A DNA stretch of 51,173 bases. Source: an uncultured Caulobacter sp. GTDB lineage: Bacteria > Pseudomonadota > Alphaproteobacteria > Caulobacterales > Caulobacteraceae. Numbering within the stretch: the first letter of the stretch is position 1; each line of letters starts with the position of its first letter. Made by a program: the position numbers and the translations under genes. A model generated the notes under the pieces. That model had not been told where the DNA came from. It did no database searches and saw only the letters and a list, made by a program, of their open reading frames with translations. This document shows, in pieces, positions 1 through 9,219 of this stretch. The stretch is from assembly GCA_913776195.1 (NCBI GenBank), contig CAJYMH010000036.1:1-51173 (forward strand), given 5' to 3'.

Positions 1-36
1 TATCACACCGAGCTGGAGCCCGCGCTCGGCCAATGA
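1..36 (+). CDS. 3' end of an upstream gene (partial)
   Basis: Frame 1 is open from the window edge and ends at a TGA at 34-36, giving an 11-residue C-terminal tail (YHTELEPALGQ). The stop overlaps the ATG of the next gene as ATGA, the usual sign of translational coupling in this window. The tail is too short to assign a family. It could be a chance open frame, but the exact ATGA overlap makes a real upstream operon partner more likely. Confidence 0.5.
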   Translation, partial: YHTELEPALGQ

Positions 37-689
37 GAAAGATTCTCGGCGTTCTCGGAGGCATGGGCCCTGCCGCGACGGTGGATTTCCTGGGCAAGCT
101 TCAGGCGGCGACGCCGGCCGCACGGGACCAGGATCACATCCGCGTGCTGATGGACCTGAACCCCTATATCCCGGACCGAAACACGGGCGGCGAAGCCGGT
201 CCAGTCCTTCGCGACATGGCTGCGCGCCTGCGCGATGCGGGAGCGGATGTTCTGGCCATGCCGTGCAACACCGCCCACGCCTTCTCCGAGAACATCAAGG
301 CCGCGGGGCTGCCGCTTATCGACATGATCGAGACGGCGGGCGAAGCCGCTCGCACCGCAGGGGCCAAGCGTCCAGGCGTGCTGGGCACCGCATCGGCCGT
401 TGCGCTCTATCGACGGCGTCTGAGCGACATGGGGCTGGAGCCGGTGTTCCTGAACGAGGAAGCCCAGGCGGCCTTCATGGCTCTTATCTATCGCATCAAG
501 GCTAGCGATCTGTCGGTCGGCTTGGAGATGGCGGGACTGGCGGCGCGCCTGCTGGACAACGGCGCGGACGCTGTGATTGCTGGCTGCACCGAGGTTCCGT
601 TGGTGCTGAATCCCTCTGAGCTGTCCACGCCGTTCATCGACGCGACGGAAGCCCTCGCACGCCGCTGCGTCGCGATCTGTTCGGACTGA
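33..689 (+). CDS. Aspartate/glutamate racemase family protein
   Basis: This 218-residue cytoplasmic protein belongs to the Asp/Glu/hydantoin racemase superfamily, whose members interconvert amino-acid enantiomers using two cysteines and no cofactor. The N-terminus carries the family signature GVLGGMGPAAT at residues 6-16. The first catalytic cysteine lies in MPCNTAH and the second in GCTEVPLVL near the C-terminus, so both catalytic positions are intact. The length is near the 220-240 usual for aspartate racemases. The ATG overlaps the stop of the preceding gene, so it is probably the last gene of an operon that begins outside the window. The substrate (Asp, Glu or another acid) cannot be told from sequence alone. 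Confidence 0.85.
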   Translation: MRKILGVLGGMGPAATVDFLGKLQAATPAARDQDHIRVLMDLNPYIPDRNTGGEAGPVLRDMAARLRDAGADVLAMPCNTAHAFSENIKAAGLPLIDMIETAGEAARTAGAKRPGVLGTASAVALYRRRLSDMGLEPVFLNEEAQAAFMALIYRIKASDLSVGLEMAGLAARLLDNGADAVIAGCTEVPLVLNPSELSTPFIDATEALARRCVAICSD

Positions 690-705
690 CGCCGAGCGCG
701 GATAG

Positions 706-723
706 GTGACAGCGAGGTCACAG
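706..723 (-). promoter_or_regulatory. Candidate Pho box upstream of TonB receptor-phytase operon
   Basis: Read on the minus strand, this site is CTGTGAC, four bases, CTGTCAC. That is two 7-base direct repeats with 11-base periodicity, the layout of a PhoB box, with one base off the consensus in the first repeat. It lies about 105 bases before the receptor start. A further CTGTCAC is at 776-782 on the plus strand. PhoB control would fit a phytase operon. The orientation facing away from the operon is a weakness. Confidence 0.4.
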
Positions 724-827
724 GGGCGATCGAAGCACGCACGCGTCGCTAAACCTTCACCAACTCGTCGCCGCGCTGTCACGCACATAGGTCATTTCCG
801 CCCCGGGACACCACCAACGGGGCGACG

Positions 828-3059
828 ATGTCACACCACAATTTCCGCGCACGCACCTGGCTCATGGCCACCACGGCGCTTCTGGCGATCTCAGGCGCGG
901 CTCAGGCAGATGAAGCGGCGGACGCCGCTGGTGACGCCACCACGGTCGAACAGGTGATCGTCACGGGGGACATCGCGTTCCGCAACCGCACTAGCGATCC
1001 CAACCCTGTCCTGTCCTACGACCTTGAGTATTTCCAGCGGTTCGAGCCGGTCTCGGTCGGCGAGATGCTGAAGCGCGTTCCGGGCGTGACATTCACCTCC
1101 GACGTGCTGGAGTTCGACGGCGTCTCGATGCGCGGCCTGCCGCCGGGCTACACGCAAGTCCTGATCAATGGCCGTCGGGCGCCGGGCGGCGAGGCTGACC
1201 GAAGCTTCTTCGTCGATCGCATTCCCGCCGAACTCGTGGAGCGCATCGAGATCATCCGCTCGCCGCGCGCCGACCAGCCGAGCGAAGGCCTGGCCGGTTC
1301 GCTGAACGTCATCCTGAAGGAAGGCGCTCAGCTTGAGGGCGGATTCGTGAAGGCTGGCGCCCTGATCAACGAAGACGGCAAGGTCCGCCCCTCGGGCGCG
1401 GTGGCCTATGCCGGCACGGTCGGCGACACCAGCTTCTGGGGCGCGCTCAACTACCAAGGCCGTCGCAACCCAAAGAAGAAGACCAGCTGGCGCTATGACG
1501 GCGCCTTCAGCGAACTCGACAACATCGAGCGACAGGACGACACGCGCGACGGCGTGGACCTCTCGGCCAACGCGGAACTGACCCATCGCTTCGATGCCGG
1601 CCAAATCCGCCTGAGCGGCCTGGTGGTCGATACGGATCGGGACGAGGACGAAACCTCGCTCACCTACGTTGACGCCGGCGGCGGACGCTTCACCGCACTG
1701 GACGAAGCCGAGGTTCAGGCCGAACGCATCTCGCAGCAGACCTATCAGTTCAGCGCCGAGGGCAAGTTTGATCTGCGGGGCGGCGTGCTGACCGCGAACA
1801 TCGGCTGGGCCGGCTTCCGCGAGGACACCAACTCCCGTCTGGTCGTGGGCGGTGACCTGAGCGAACTGGAGCTCGACGAATACACCACTCTCGACATCAC
1901 GGATGACGAGTACTCCGGCGGCGCAGCCTACGCCTGGGACTTCTCCACCTCGAAATTGAAGGTCGGTGTCGATCTGCTGCGCAAGGAGCGTGAGGGCGCC
2001 GAGGTCGAGTATGACATCGATGACGGCGAGGTCGGCGAGGCCGATCCGGCGCCGGGCGCCGTCTACGGGATCAAGGAAACGCGGATCGACCCGTATGTCC
2101 GCTACACTTACACGCCCAATGACCAGTGGAACTTTGACGCCGGCCTGCGCGTGGAGAACACCGACCGCGATGTGACCAGCGGCCTGGGCAAGGTCAACTA
2201 TAACAAGACGCAGTGGAATCCGTCGTTCCACCTGACCTATACGCCCAACAGCCAGGACCAGTTCCGCGCCTCGCTCGCACGGACCGTGCGGCGCGCCGGC
2301 TATGACCTGATCATCCCCTACCTCGCGGAAGAGGAGCCGACGGACGATGACGATCTGCGCGGCAATCCGAACCTGGTCGATGAGACGGCCTGGGGTCTGG
2401 ACGTCGGCTATGAGCGCCGGCTGGGCGCTCAAGGCATCTTCGGCGTCAACGTCTTCTACCGCGATGTCAGCGACCTGATCGAACTGGTCGGCACCAGCGA
2501 GACGTCGTCGTCCGGCCTCGGCAACATCTATGAGCCGCGAAATATCGGGTCGGGCCAAACCTGGGGCGTGGAAGTCGATTTCTCGTCGCCCCTGACGATC
2601 ATGGGCCTGCCGGACACCGGCCTGTTCGCCAACTACACCTACATGGACAGCTCGGTAGAAGACCCCTTCACCGGCGCCGACCGCCGGTTCACCAACCAGC
2701 CCCACCACGTCTACAATGTCGGCTTCATCCACACGGTGCGCGACTGGGGCGTCAGCTTCGGCGCCAGCGCCTACAGCCGTTCGGCGGGCTACGAGTCGGC
2801 GATGGATGAGACCATCAAGGTCGCCTACACCACCGACATGGAAGCCTTCATCGAGAAGCGCATCGGCGATAAGGTCGTCGTCCGCCTCGCTGGCATGAAC
2901 CTGCTGGACAAGAAGAAGAAGGAAACCTTCCGCAAGTATGACGGCGACTCGGTTGAGGAGATCCTTGAGAACCGGGCCAACGGCGATATCGACGAGGGCG
3001 AGCTCGAAAGCGAACGCTCGGGCGCGCTGTATCAAGTGACCCTGCGGGTGGCCTTCTGA
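828..3059 (+). CDS. TonB-dependent outer membrane receptor (phytase-linked)
   Basis: This 743-residue outer membrane beta-barrel should import a substrate using TonB-ExbBD energy. A signal peptide covers about residues 1-27 and ends in SGAAQA. A TonB-box-like stretch (EQVIVTGD) follows, then a plug domain to roughly residue 165 with MRGLPPGYTQVLINGR and VERIEIIRSP motifs, and then the barrel, which ends in the expected terminal phenylalanine (LRVAF). The stop overlaps the phytase start as TGATG, so the two are co-translated. Receptor plus secreted phytase pairs are known from Caulobacter relatives, where the receptor probably takes up inositol phosphates or their products. The ligand here is inferred from the neighbour alone. 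Confidence 0.9.
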   Translation: MSHHNFRARTWLMATTALLAISGAAQADEAADAAGDATTVEQVIVTGDIAFRNRTSDPNPVLSYDLEYFQRFEPVSVGEMLKRVPGVTFTSDVLEFDGVSMRGLPPGYTQVLINGRRAPGGEADRSFFVDRIPAELVERIEIIRSPRADQPSEGLAGSLNVILKEGAQLEGGFVKAGALINEDGKVRPSGAVAYAGTVGDTSFWGALNYQGRRNPKKKTSWRYDGAFSELDNIERQDDTRDGVDLSANAELTHRFDAGQIRLSGLVVDTDRDEDETSLTYVDAGGGRFTALDEAEVQAERISQQTYQFSAEGKFDLRGGVLTANIGWAGFREDTNSRLVVGGDLSELELDEYTTLDITDDEYSGGAAYAWDFSTSKLKVGVDLLRKEREGAEVEYDIDDGEVGEADPAPGAVYGIKETRIDPYVRYTYTPNDQWNFDAGLRVENTDRDVTSGLGKVNYNKTQWNPSFHLTYTPNSQDQFRASLARTVRRAGYDLIIPYLAEEEPTDDDDLRGNPNLVDETAWGLDVGYERRLGAQGIFGVNVFYRDVSDLIELVGTSETSSSGLGNIYEPRNIGSGQTWGVEVDFSSPLTIMGLPDTGLFANYTYMDSSVEDPFTGADRRFTNQPHHVYNVGFIHTVRDWGVSFGASAYSRSAGYESAMDETIKVAYTTDMEAFIEKRIGDKVVVRLAGMNLLDKKKKETFRKYDGDSVEEILENRANGDIDEGELESERSGALYQVTLRVAF

Positions 3060-4096
3060 TGCGCAATATCCTCCTCATCGCGGCCTCGGCGGCGGCTCTA
3101 GCCGCCTGCGCCACCGGCCCGCGCCCCGACAAGTCGCCGACCGTCAACGTCGCCATGGTCCGCGAGACCGATCCGGTTCTGTCCGTGGACGATGCCGCCG
3201 ACGATCCAGCCATCTGGCGCAACGCCGCCGATCCGGCCGCCAGCCTGATCGTCGCCACCGACAAGAAGGCCGGCCTGGTGGTCTATGGCCTCGACGGCAA
3301 GCGTCGCGATTTCAAGCCTGCCGGCCGGGTCAACAATGTCGACCTGCGCGGCGCTGTGAACATCAACGGCAAGCCTGGCGTCCTGGTGGTCGCCAGCGAC
3401 CGCAACGATCCGCTGAACGGCGCCCTGGCGCTGTTCAGCCTGGCGCCGACCGGCCTGCTGACCGAGCTGGGCAAGCTTCCGGGCGTGGCGGGCGAAGCCT
3501 ACGGCCTGTGCATGTGGCGAGCGCCCGATCAGGCGATCTACGCCTTTCTGGTGATGAAGGACGGCACGATCGCCCAGGTAGCCCTGGACGCCTCGGGCGC
3601 CGCGCCGACGGGCAAGGTGGTTCGTACCCTGAAGCTGAGCACGCAATCGGAAGGCTGCGTGGCCGACGACCGTACAGGCAAGCTGTATGTGGGCGAGGAA
3701 GACGTGGGTGTTTGGCGCTTCGACGCTGGGCCGACCGCGTCGATCACCGCAACGGCGTTCGCAAAAGTGGATCGCATCAAGCAGTTCGACGATGTCGAGG
3801 GGCTGGCGATCGCACCACAAGGCGCGACGGGCGGCTGGCTGATCGCATCGAGCCAGGGCGACAATGCCTTCGCGGTCTACAAGCTGGAGGACGCGACCTA
3901 TGTCGGCCGCTTCCGCATCGGCGGCGAAGGCTCTGAAAGCGTTCAGGAAACCGATGGATTGGAGCTGGCTGTCGGCGACTTCGGCGCGGACTTCCCCGGC
4001 GGTATCTTCGTGGCGCAGGACGGCGACAATCGACCCGATCCGCAGAACTTCAAGCTGACGTCCTGGGACCGCATCAAGACGGCCTTGGGCCTCTAG
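3059..4096 (+). CDS. Beta-propeller phytase, lipoprotein
   Basis: This 345-residue protein matches the calcium-dependent 3-phytase (beta-propeller phytase) family, which releases phosphate from phytate. The N-terminus is a lipoprotein signal with lipobox LAAC at residues 14-17 and Ala at +2, which predicts anchoring to the outer membrane. Family motifs appear in order: DDPAIW, NNVDLR, QFDDVEGLAI, SSQGDN, ETDGLEL and FVAQDGDN; several hold the acidic residues that bind calcium and phosphate. The length is typical. It shares a TGATG junction with the TonB receptor upstream, so hydrolysis at the cell surface and uptake are probably coupled. A candidate Pho box precedes the operon. A strong terminator lies 64 bases past the stop. 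Confidence 0.88.
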   Translation: MRNILLIAASAAALAACATGPRPDKSPTVNVAMVRETDPVLSVDDAADDPAIWRNAADPAASLIVATDKKAGLVVYGLDGKRRDFKPAGRVNNVDLRGAVNINGKPGVLVVASDRNDPLNGALALFSLAPTGLLTELGKLPGVAGEAYGLCMWRAPDQAIYAFLVMKDGTIAQVALDASGAAPTGKVVRTLKLSTQSEGCVADDRTGKLYVGEEDVGVWRFDAGPTASITATAFAKVDRIKQFDDVEGLAIAPQGATGGWLIASSQGDNAFAVYKLEDATYVGRFRIGGEGSESVQETDGLELAVGDFGADFPGGIFVAQDGDNRPDPQNFKLTSWDRIKTALGL

Positions 4097-4160
4097 GAAT
4101 TCGAATACGGCGGCGGAGAGAATCCGACTACGAATTCGGATATTTCGACAACGAAATGGA

Positions 4161-4189
4161 AAGGGCCGCCGGTATTCCCGGCGGCCCTT
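4161..4189 (+). terminator. Rho-independent terminator, likely bidirectional
   Basis: This is a perfect 12-bp stem (AAGGGCCGCCGG with its complement) and a 5-base loop (4173-4177), followed by TTTCTCTT. It sits between the convergent phytase and gamma-glutamyltransferase genes. The mirror side is less T-rich (read leftward, TTTCCATTTC), but it may serve both genes. Confidence 0.85.
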
Positions 4190-4193
4190 TCTC

Positions 4194-5921
4194 TTACTTC
4201 ACGCCGATCGCGATAGCGTCCGGGCGGCGGGTGTCCGCCGCGCCGTAGAACAGCCCGTTCTCGATCATGATCGACTGGGTGCTGCCCATGGTCATCGACC
4301 TGGTGACCTTGTGGCCCTTCGCCTCCAGCAGCGGGACGAGGTCCTGCGGAATCCCCTCCTCCAGCTCCAGCGGACCGTCGATGCCGGACTGGTTGATGCG
4401 CGGGCGCATGGCCGCCTCGGCGATGTTCAGCTTGTGGTCGATCACATTGACCAGCAGCTGCGCCATAGTGGCGATGATATAGCCGCCGCCCGGCGTGCCG
4501 GTGACCAGCCACGGCTTTTCATCCTTGAAGACGATCAGCGGCGTGATGGTCGAGCCGACCCGCTTGCCCGGCGCCGGGCGGTTGGCTTCGCTCGCCTCGC
4601 CCCTCGCGCCCCAAGCAAAGTTGCCCATGGAATTGTTCAGCAGCACGCCCGTCCCCGGCGCCACCACGTGCGCCCCGTAGGAGGACGAGATCGTATAGGT
4701 GTTGCTGACGGCGTTGCCCTCGGCGTCGGCCACCGAGAAGTGGGTCGTGTCCGGGCTTTCGTGCTTGTACGGATCGCCGACCTTGAAGGTCTCCGTGGTC
4801 AGGGACTTGTCCATGGAGATCAGCTTGGCGCGCTCGGCGGCGTAGGCCTTGCTGGCCAGGCCGTCGACCGGCGTCTTCCACTGGGGCGGGCCGCCAACAA
4901 AGGCGCGGTCGGCCCAACCGATCTTCATGGCCTCGGAAATCACGTGCATGGAGGCGACGCTGTTCCAACCCAGCTTCGGCATGTCGAAGTGTTCGAGGAC
5001 GTTCATCACCTCCGCCAGGGTCACGCCCGAGGCGGTTGGCGGCATGTAGGCGATCTTCAAGCCGCGATAGGACGACCAGATCGGGTCGGAGACATTGGCC
5101 TTGTAGGACGCCAGGTCCTCCATGGTCATGACGCCGCCGTTGGCCTTCATGGCGTCGACGATCTTCTTGGCGACGGCGCCCTTGTAGAAGGCGTCCTGAC
5201 CGCCGTCGCGGATCTGGGCCAGGCTCCAGGCCAGGTCCGGCTGCTTGAACAATTCCCCCGCCCGGTAGGCAGAGCCGTCGGCCTTGAAGAACGCCTTGGT
5301 CGCGCCCGGGTCGCGGGCCATGGCCTTCTGACGGGCGGCGGTGGCCTGGGCTTCGTCGTCGGTGAGGATCACGCCGTCGCGGGCCAGTTTCACCGCCGGC
5401 TCGACGACCTTCTTCCAAGGCAGCTTGCCGAAGCGGCTGTGCGCGGCCCACAGGCCGGCGACGGTGCCGGGGGTGGAGACGCCCTTGAAGGAGGCGATCT
5501 TGCTGGGGTCTGAGCGACCGTTGGCGCCCAGCAGCAGGTCTGGCGTCGTCGCCTTGGGCGCCTCGCCATAATACTCGATGGTGATGGTCTGGTTGGTCTT
5601 GGCCGTGTGGACGACCATGTAGCCGCCGCCGCCGATGTTGCCGGCGCGCGGCAGGGTCACCGCCTCGGCGAAGCCGACGGCCACTGCGGCGTCCACCGCA
5701 TTGCCGCCCTGGCGCAGGATTTCGGCGCCGATCTTCGCGGCGATGGTGTTCTGCGCCACGACCATGCCCTGACGGCCGATGGTCGGATTGTGAATCTGGC
5801 CGTAGCCGACGATGTCGCCGCCCGTGGTGGCCTGGGCGAGGACGGGCAAGACCGCGGCGGTCTGCAGGGTGATCGCCGCCACGCCGGCGACGAACATTCG
5901 GCCGAAATGACCAGGCTTCAT
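4194..5921 (-). CDS. ggt: Gamma-glutamyltransferase
   Basis: This 575-residue precursor belongs to the gamma-glutamyltranspeptidase family, which hydrolyses or transfers the gamma-glutamyl group of glutathione and related compounds. A signal peptide ending near AVLPVLAQ (residue 30) sends it to the periplasm. The autoprocessing site is DTTHFSV; Thr392 should become the N-terminal nucleophile of the small subunit after cleavage between residues 391 and 392. Downstream, NSMGNF and TPGGGYI match family substrate-binding segments. The length agrees with E. coli Ggt (580). The start has GGGAG about six bases upstream. It follows the large TonB receptor on the same strand, but a terminator separates them, so it probably has its own promoter in a very short gap. 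Confidence 0.93.
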   Translation of the reverse strand: MKPGHFGRMFVAGVAAITLQTAAVLPVLAQATTGGDIVGYGQIHNPTIGRQGMVVAQNTIAAKIGAEILRQGGNAVDAAVAVGFAEAVTLPRAGNIGGGGYMVVHTAKTNQTITIEYYGEAPKATTPDLLLGANGRSDPSKIASFKGVSTPGTVAGLWAAHSRFGKLPWKKVVEPAVKLARDGVILTDDEAQATAARQKAMARDPGATKAFFKADGSAYRAGELFKQPDLAWSLAQIRDGGQDAFYKGAVAKKIVDAMKANGGVMTMEDLASYKANVSDPIWSSYRGLKIAYMPPTASGVTLAEVMNVLEHFDMPKLGWNSVASMHVISEAMKIGWADRAFVGGPPQWKTPVDGLASKAYAAERAKLISMDKSLTTETFKVGDPYKHESPDTTHFSVADAEGNAVSNTYTISSSYGAHVVAPGTGVLLNNSMGNFAWGARGEASEANRPAPGKRVGSTITPLIVFKDEKPWLVTGTPGGGYIIATMAQLLVNVIDHKLNIAEAAMRPRINQSGIDGPLELEEGIPQDLVPLLEAKGHKVTRSMTMGSTQSIMIENGLFYGAADTRRPDAIAIGVK

Positions 5922-5958
5922 GGGGTTCTCCCGGATACGCGAAGCATTGAAACAGAAA

Positions 5959-5983
5959 CTCCCGCCGGCTGGGCCGGCGGGAG
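5959..5983 (-). terminator. Rho-independent terminator of the large TonB receptor gene
   Basis: This is an 11-bp perfect stem (CTCCCGCCGGC with its complement) with a 3-base loop. In the leftward direction it is followed by TTTCTGTTTC. It begins 12 bases after the receptor stop and lies before ggt, which suggests most receptor transcripts end here. Confidence 0.85.
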
Positions 5984-5995
5984 CATTGCAGTCCC

Positions 5996-8900
5996 TTAGA
6001 AGCTCTTGCGGACGTTGACGTACCAGTAGCGCTGGTAAGGCGTGTACAGGTTGCCAAGGTAGCCGTCGGACGACAGGGGGGGCTTCTCGTCAGTGATGTT
6101 GCGGGCGCCGATCCGCAGGCGGGTGTTCTGCGCCCAGCCGCCCTCGAACTCGTATTGAGCATAGAGGTTGGCTGTGATCTGCGAGTCCACGACCCACGGC
6201 ATGCCGACGGAATCCAGCAGGTCGGTGTCGTTCACGTCGTCGATGTACTGGCTGAAGGCGCCGACGGTGAACCGGTCGTAGCGCCAGGTCGCCGAGGCCG
6301 ACAGCTTCCACTCCGGACGGCCGCGACGCTTCAGCAGATCGCCACCGCCCGTGAGGGTCGTACCGGCGTTGATCTGACCGCCAGCCCGGGCGGCGATGAG
6401 GGCCGCCACATCCGGCGACGGCGACTGGTAGAACTTGATCAGGTGGGCGGCGTTGAAGTTGACGTCGAAGTCGCCGAACTTGGTGCCGTACAGGCGGTAC
6501 ATGACTCCGATGTCGAGGCCGCGCGCTTCCTGCGGCAGCAGGTTCACGTACTGATCCTGAACACCCAGGACCTGACCGACCGGGGCCAGACCCGTGCCGG
6601 CGAAAGCCGCTACGTCGTCAGCCGTCGGCGCGGCGCGGATCACGTTCGGGTTGGACTGCCCCTGGGTGCGCAGCAGGTAGTCCAGCACCAGAGCGTTGCC
6701 GCCGCCGAACAGGCCGACGATGCCCTCCTGCTTGATGCGCCAATAGTCGGCCGTGAAGGTGAAGCGGCCGATCTCGCTGGGCAGGAAGCGCGGCTCGAAC
6801 ACCACGCCGACGCTGGTGTTCTCGGACTCTTCCGGCTTCAGGTTCTGGTTGCCGGAGCGCAGTTCGGCCGTCGGGTTGGCGCGGGCGCAGCTGGCGAAGT
6901 TGGCGATCCGCCCGGCGCGCAGGTCGGCCTCGCAGCGGACCCAGTCGGTGCGGGAGTTCGAGCGGGTGACCACGGTGGCGTTCACCTGCTCCAGGTTCGG
7001 GGCCTTGAAGCCCTGGGCCCAAGAGCCACGGAAGCGCAGGCCGTCGAACACATCCCAGGCCACGGCGATCTTCGGCTTAGCCACGTCGCCCACGTCAGAG
7101 AAATGCTCGAAGCGGCCCGCGAATTGCGCCTCGACGCTGCGGACCAGCGGGATGTTCATCTCGGGCGAGATCACCGGCACGGCGAACTCGATGAAAGCGG
7201 AGGCGACTTCGCGCGATCCTTTAGTGTCCGGCGACGGGCTCGTGCCGATCAGGTCGCTGTCATAGACGAGGCCGGTAATCGGGTTGGTGAACTTGGTCGT
7301 GCCGTCGACGCGGGCGTCGCGGTCGTCCTTCTGGGTTTCACGACGCACTTCGACGCCGGCCGCAATGCCGACGTCTCCGCCCGGCAGGGCGAACAGGTCG
7401 GCCTTGGAGACCTTGAAGTCCCAGAGCGCTAGGGTGCTCTTGCTGGTGCGCTGGCTCTTGACCTTGATGGCGTCGATGGCCGCCTGGCTGCTGGGCGTGG
7501 CGTCGCCGACGCTGGTCCGGGACGGGTCGGCGCCGTTGAACGGGTTGTAGGCGTCCGGCGTCGACAGGCCCAGCTGACGCTGGACAGCCGTGGCCGACAG
7601 GCCGTCGGAGACGTCCTCGACCTTGGCCGACGAATAGAGGACGGCCGTTTCCCAGTTGAAGCCGAACTTCTCGCCCTTCAGGCCGCCCAGATAGCGGTTT
7701 TGGGCGTTGGAGACCTCGACCTTCGCATTGCCGGTGTCGACGAAGTTGTAGGCGGTCAGGGTGACGCCCACGCCGGCGGCCGGGGCGTCGATGCCCGCCA
7801 GGCGTCCCGGCAGGCCGACAGCGCCGAACGGATTGTAATAGTTCGAACCCGGAGCGGTGATGACCTGGGCGGTCGTCGTATAGACCGGGGTCTGCCAGGC
7901 GTCGGTGTCAGCGCGGTAGAGACCCAGTTCGCCGAAGGCGGTGACGCCCTCGGTCAGCTCGTAATTTCCTGTCAGGAACAGGTTCGAACGCTTCAGCGCC
8001 GGCATGACCGACACGCCGGCCGCGCCGGTGTCGAAACGCAGATCGCGTTCAGCGCCGGCCGTAGCGAGGGCGGCGTCGTCGAGGCAGGCTTGGCCCGTGA
8101 TGTTCGCCAGGCAGCCGGCGTAGCTGGTCGGCTGGATGTGGAAGGCGCCGGCGGCGGAGGTCAGCAGCGCGCCGTTGCGGCGGACGGCCGAACGGGCGGT
8201 GAAGTTGCCCCAGGCGGTCTGGGTGGTGCGGCTGTCGAGGCTTGCGGCGCCGTCGAAGCGCGTGCCAGTGAACAGCGGGCGACGGTCGGACGAGGCGGTG
8301 AAATCCTGGTCGGTGGAGCGCAGTTCAGTGCGCTTGTCGTAGGTGAAGAAGGCCGTGACGTTGCCGCGATCGAAGTTCCGACCCAACAGAGCGGTGAAGT
8401 TGTACTCCTCCATATTGGTGCCTTCGGCCGCGCCGTAGGTCGCCTCGACCTCCGCGCCGTCGTAGTTGTCCTGCAGCACGGTGTTCACGACGCCGGCCAC
8501 GGCGTCGGAGCCGTAGAGGGCGGCGGCGCCGTCACGCAGCACTTCAAGGCGCTTCAGGCCCGAGGTGGGGATGGCGTTGGTGTTGTAGGTGATGGTCGGC
8601 ACCAGGCTGAGGCCGTCGGCCTGGCTGGTGGGGTGGGCCACGACGCGGCGGCCGTTCAGCAGCACCAGAGTGTTGCCCGAGCCCAGGTTGCGCAGGTTCA
8701 CCGAACCGATGTCGCCGCGGGCCGAGTTGGAAGAGTTCGGCAGGTAGGACGAGTTGTAGTTCACGTCGCCCATCTGCGGGATGGCGCGGAACAGCTCGTC
8801 GCCGGAAACGGCGCTGATCGCGTCCAGCTCTTGCTCGCCGACCACGGTCACGGGCAGGGCCGCGGTGACCTTAGAGCCTTCGATGCGGGTACCGACGACA

Positions 8901-9016
8901 ACGATCTCTTCGACCGCGGCCTCGTCCTGGGCCCAAGCCTGGCCGCCAGCCAGAACGGCGACGCTGAGCGCGGTGCTCATCAGCAGGAGCGCGCGCCCCT
9001 TGTGATTGGTGTTCAT
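5996..9016 (-). CDS. TonB-dependent receptor, large
   Basis: This 1006-residue outer membrane receptor has a signal peptide to about residue 30 (AGGQAWAQ), a TonB-box-like EEIVVVGTR, and a plug with NLRNLGSGNTLVLLNGRR and YGSDAVAGVVNTV. The barrel is long and ends in VNVRKSF with terminal Phe. I chose the ATG at 9016 because GAGGGG lies just upstream and the signal peptide starts there; an open frame 60 codons longer lacks any such features. The LNGRR and YGSDAVAGVVN signature is typical of the large receptors abundant in Caulobacter and sphingomonads. The ligand is unknown. It lies next to vanAB on the same strand, so an aromatic ligand is possible. A palindrome at 9220-9238 probably regulates it. 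Confidence 0.9.
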   Translation of the reverse strand: MNTNHKGRALLLMSTALSVAVLAGGQAWAQDEAAVEEIVVVGTRIEGSKVTAALPVTVVGEQELDAISAVSGDELFRAIPQMGDVNYNSSYLPNSSNSARGDIGSVNLRNLGSGNTLVLLNGRRVVAHPTSQADGLSLVPTITYNTNAIPTSGLKRLEVLRDGAAALYGSDAVAGVVNTVLQDNYDGAEVEATYGAAEGTNMEEYNFTALLGRNFDRGNVTAFFTYDKRTELRSTDQDFTASSDRRPLFTGTRFDGAASLDSRTTQTAWGNFTARSAVRRNGALLTSAAGAFHIQPTSYAGCLANITGQACLDDAALATAGAERDLRFDTGAAGVSVMPALKRSNLFLTGNYELTEGVTAFGELGLYRADTDAWQTPVYTTTAQVITAPGSNYYNPFGAVGLPGRLAGIDAPAAGVGVTLTAYNFVDTGNAKVEVSNAQNRYLGGLKGEKFGFNWETAVLYSSAKVEDVSDGLSATAVQRQLGLSTPDAYNPFNGADPSRTSVGDATPSSQAAIDAIKVKSQRTSKSTLALWDFKVSKADLFALPGGDVGIAAGVEVRRETQKDDRDARVDGTTKFTNPITGLVYDSDLIGTSPSPDTKGSREVASAFIEFAVPVISPEMNIPLVRSVEAQFAGRFEHFSDVGDVAKPKIAVAWDVFDGLRFRGSWAQGFKAPNLEQVNATVVTRSNSRTDWVRCEADLRAGRIANFASCARANPTAELRSGNQNLKPEESENTSVGVVFEPRFLPSEIGRFTFTADYWRIKQEGIVGLFGGGNALVLDYLLRTQGQSNPNVIRAAPTADDVAAFAGTGLAPVGQVLGVQDQYVNLLPQEARGLDIGVMYRLYGTKFGDFDVNFNAAHLIKFYQSPSPDVAALIAARAGGQINAGTTLTGGGDLLKRRGRPEWKLSASATWRYDRFTVGAFSQYIDDVNDTDLLDSVGMPWVVDSQITANLYAQYEFEGGWAQNTRLRIGARNITDEKPPLSSDGYLGNLYTPYQRYWYVNVRKSF

Positions 9017-9219
9017 AGTATCCCCTCGACTTGTACTCTTGTTTGCAAGCCGCTGGTTCGCCCCCTTTAAGCGGACCAGCGCTCGGTATGACCGAGACGC
9101 AAGCTCGCCCACCTCCCACATCCGATTTGGTGAACATCCGAGCGCCGCGCCCACTCGAGGTTGCAAGTGCGTCTTTTCGGTCACCATTTCCGCCACCCCT
9201 GGAGATATCGCTCAAGATA

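Noticed and set aside
776..793. A second Pho box using CTGTCAC at 776 and GTCAT at 790
   Set aside because: The two GTCA cores are 13 bases apart, not 11, so the spacing does not fit; only the single half-site is noted.
891..3035. Long open frame antisense to the TonB receptor (714 codons), with similar long antisense frames at 24608-26557 and 30753-33410
   Set aside because: High GC content leaves few stops on the opposite strand. The products are rich in Arg, His, Val and Gly and show no domains, while the genes opposite have clear families and signals.
4097..4142. Two imperfect GAATTCGAATA/GAATTCGGATA copies after the phytase gene
   Set aside because: A short 10/11 match with no further repeats or element ends; it may be chance, and a clear terminator explains the gap.
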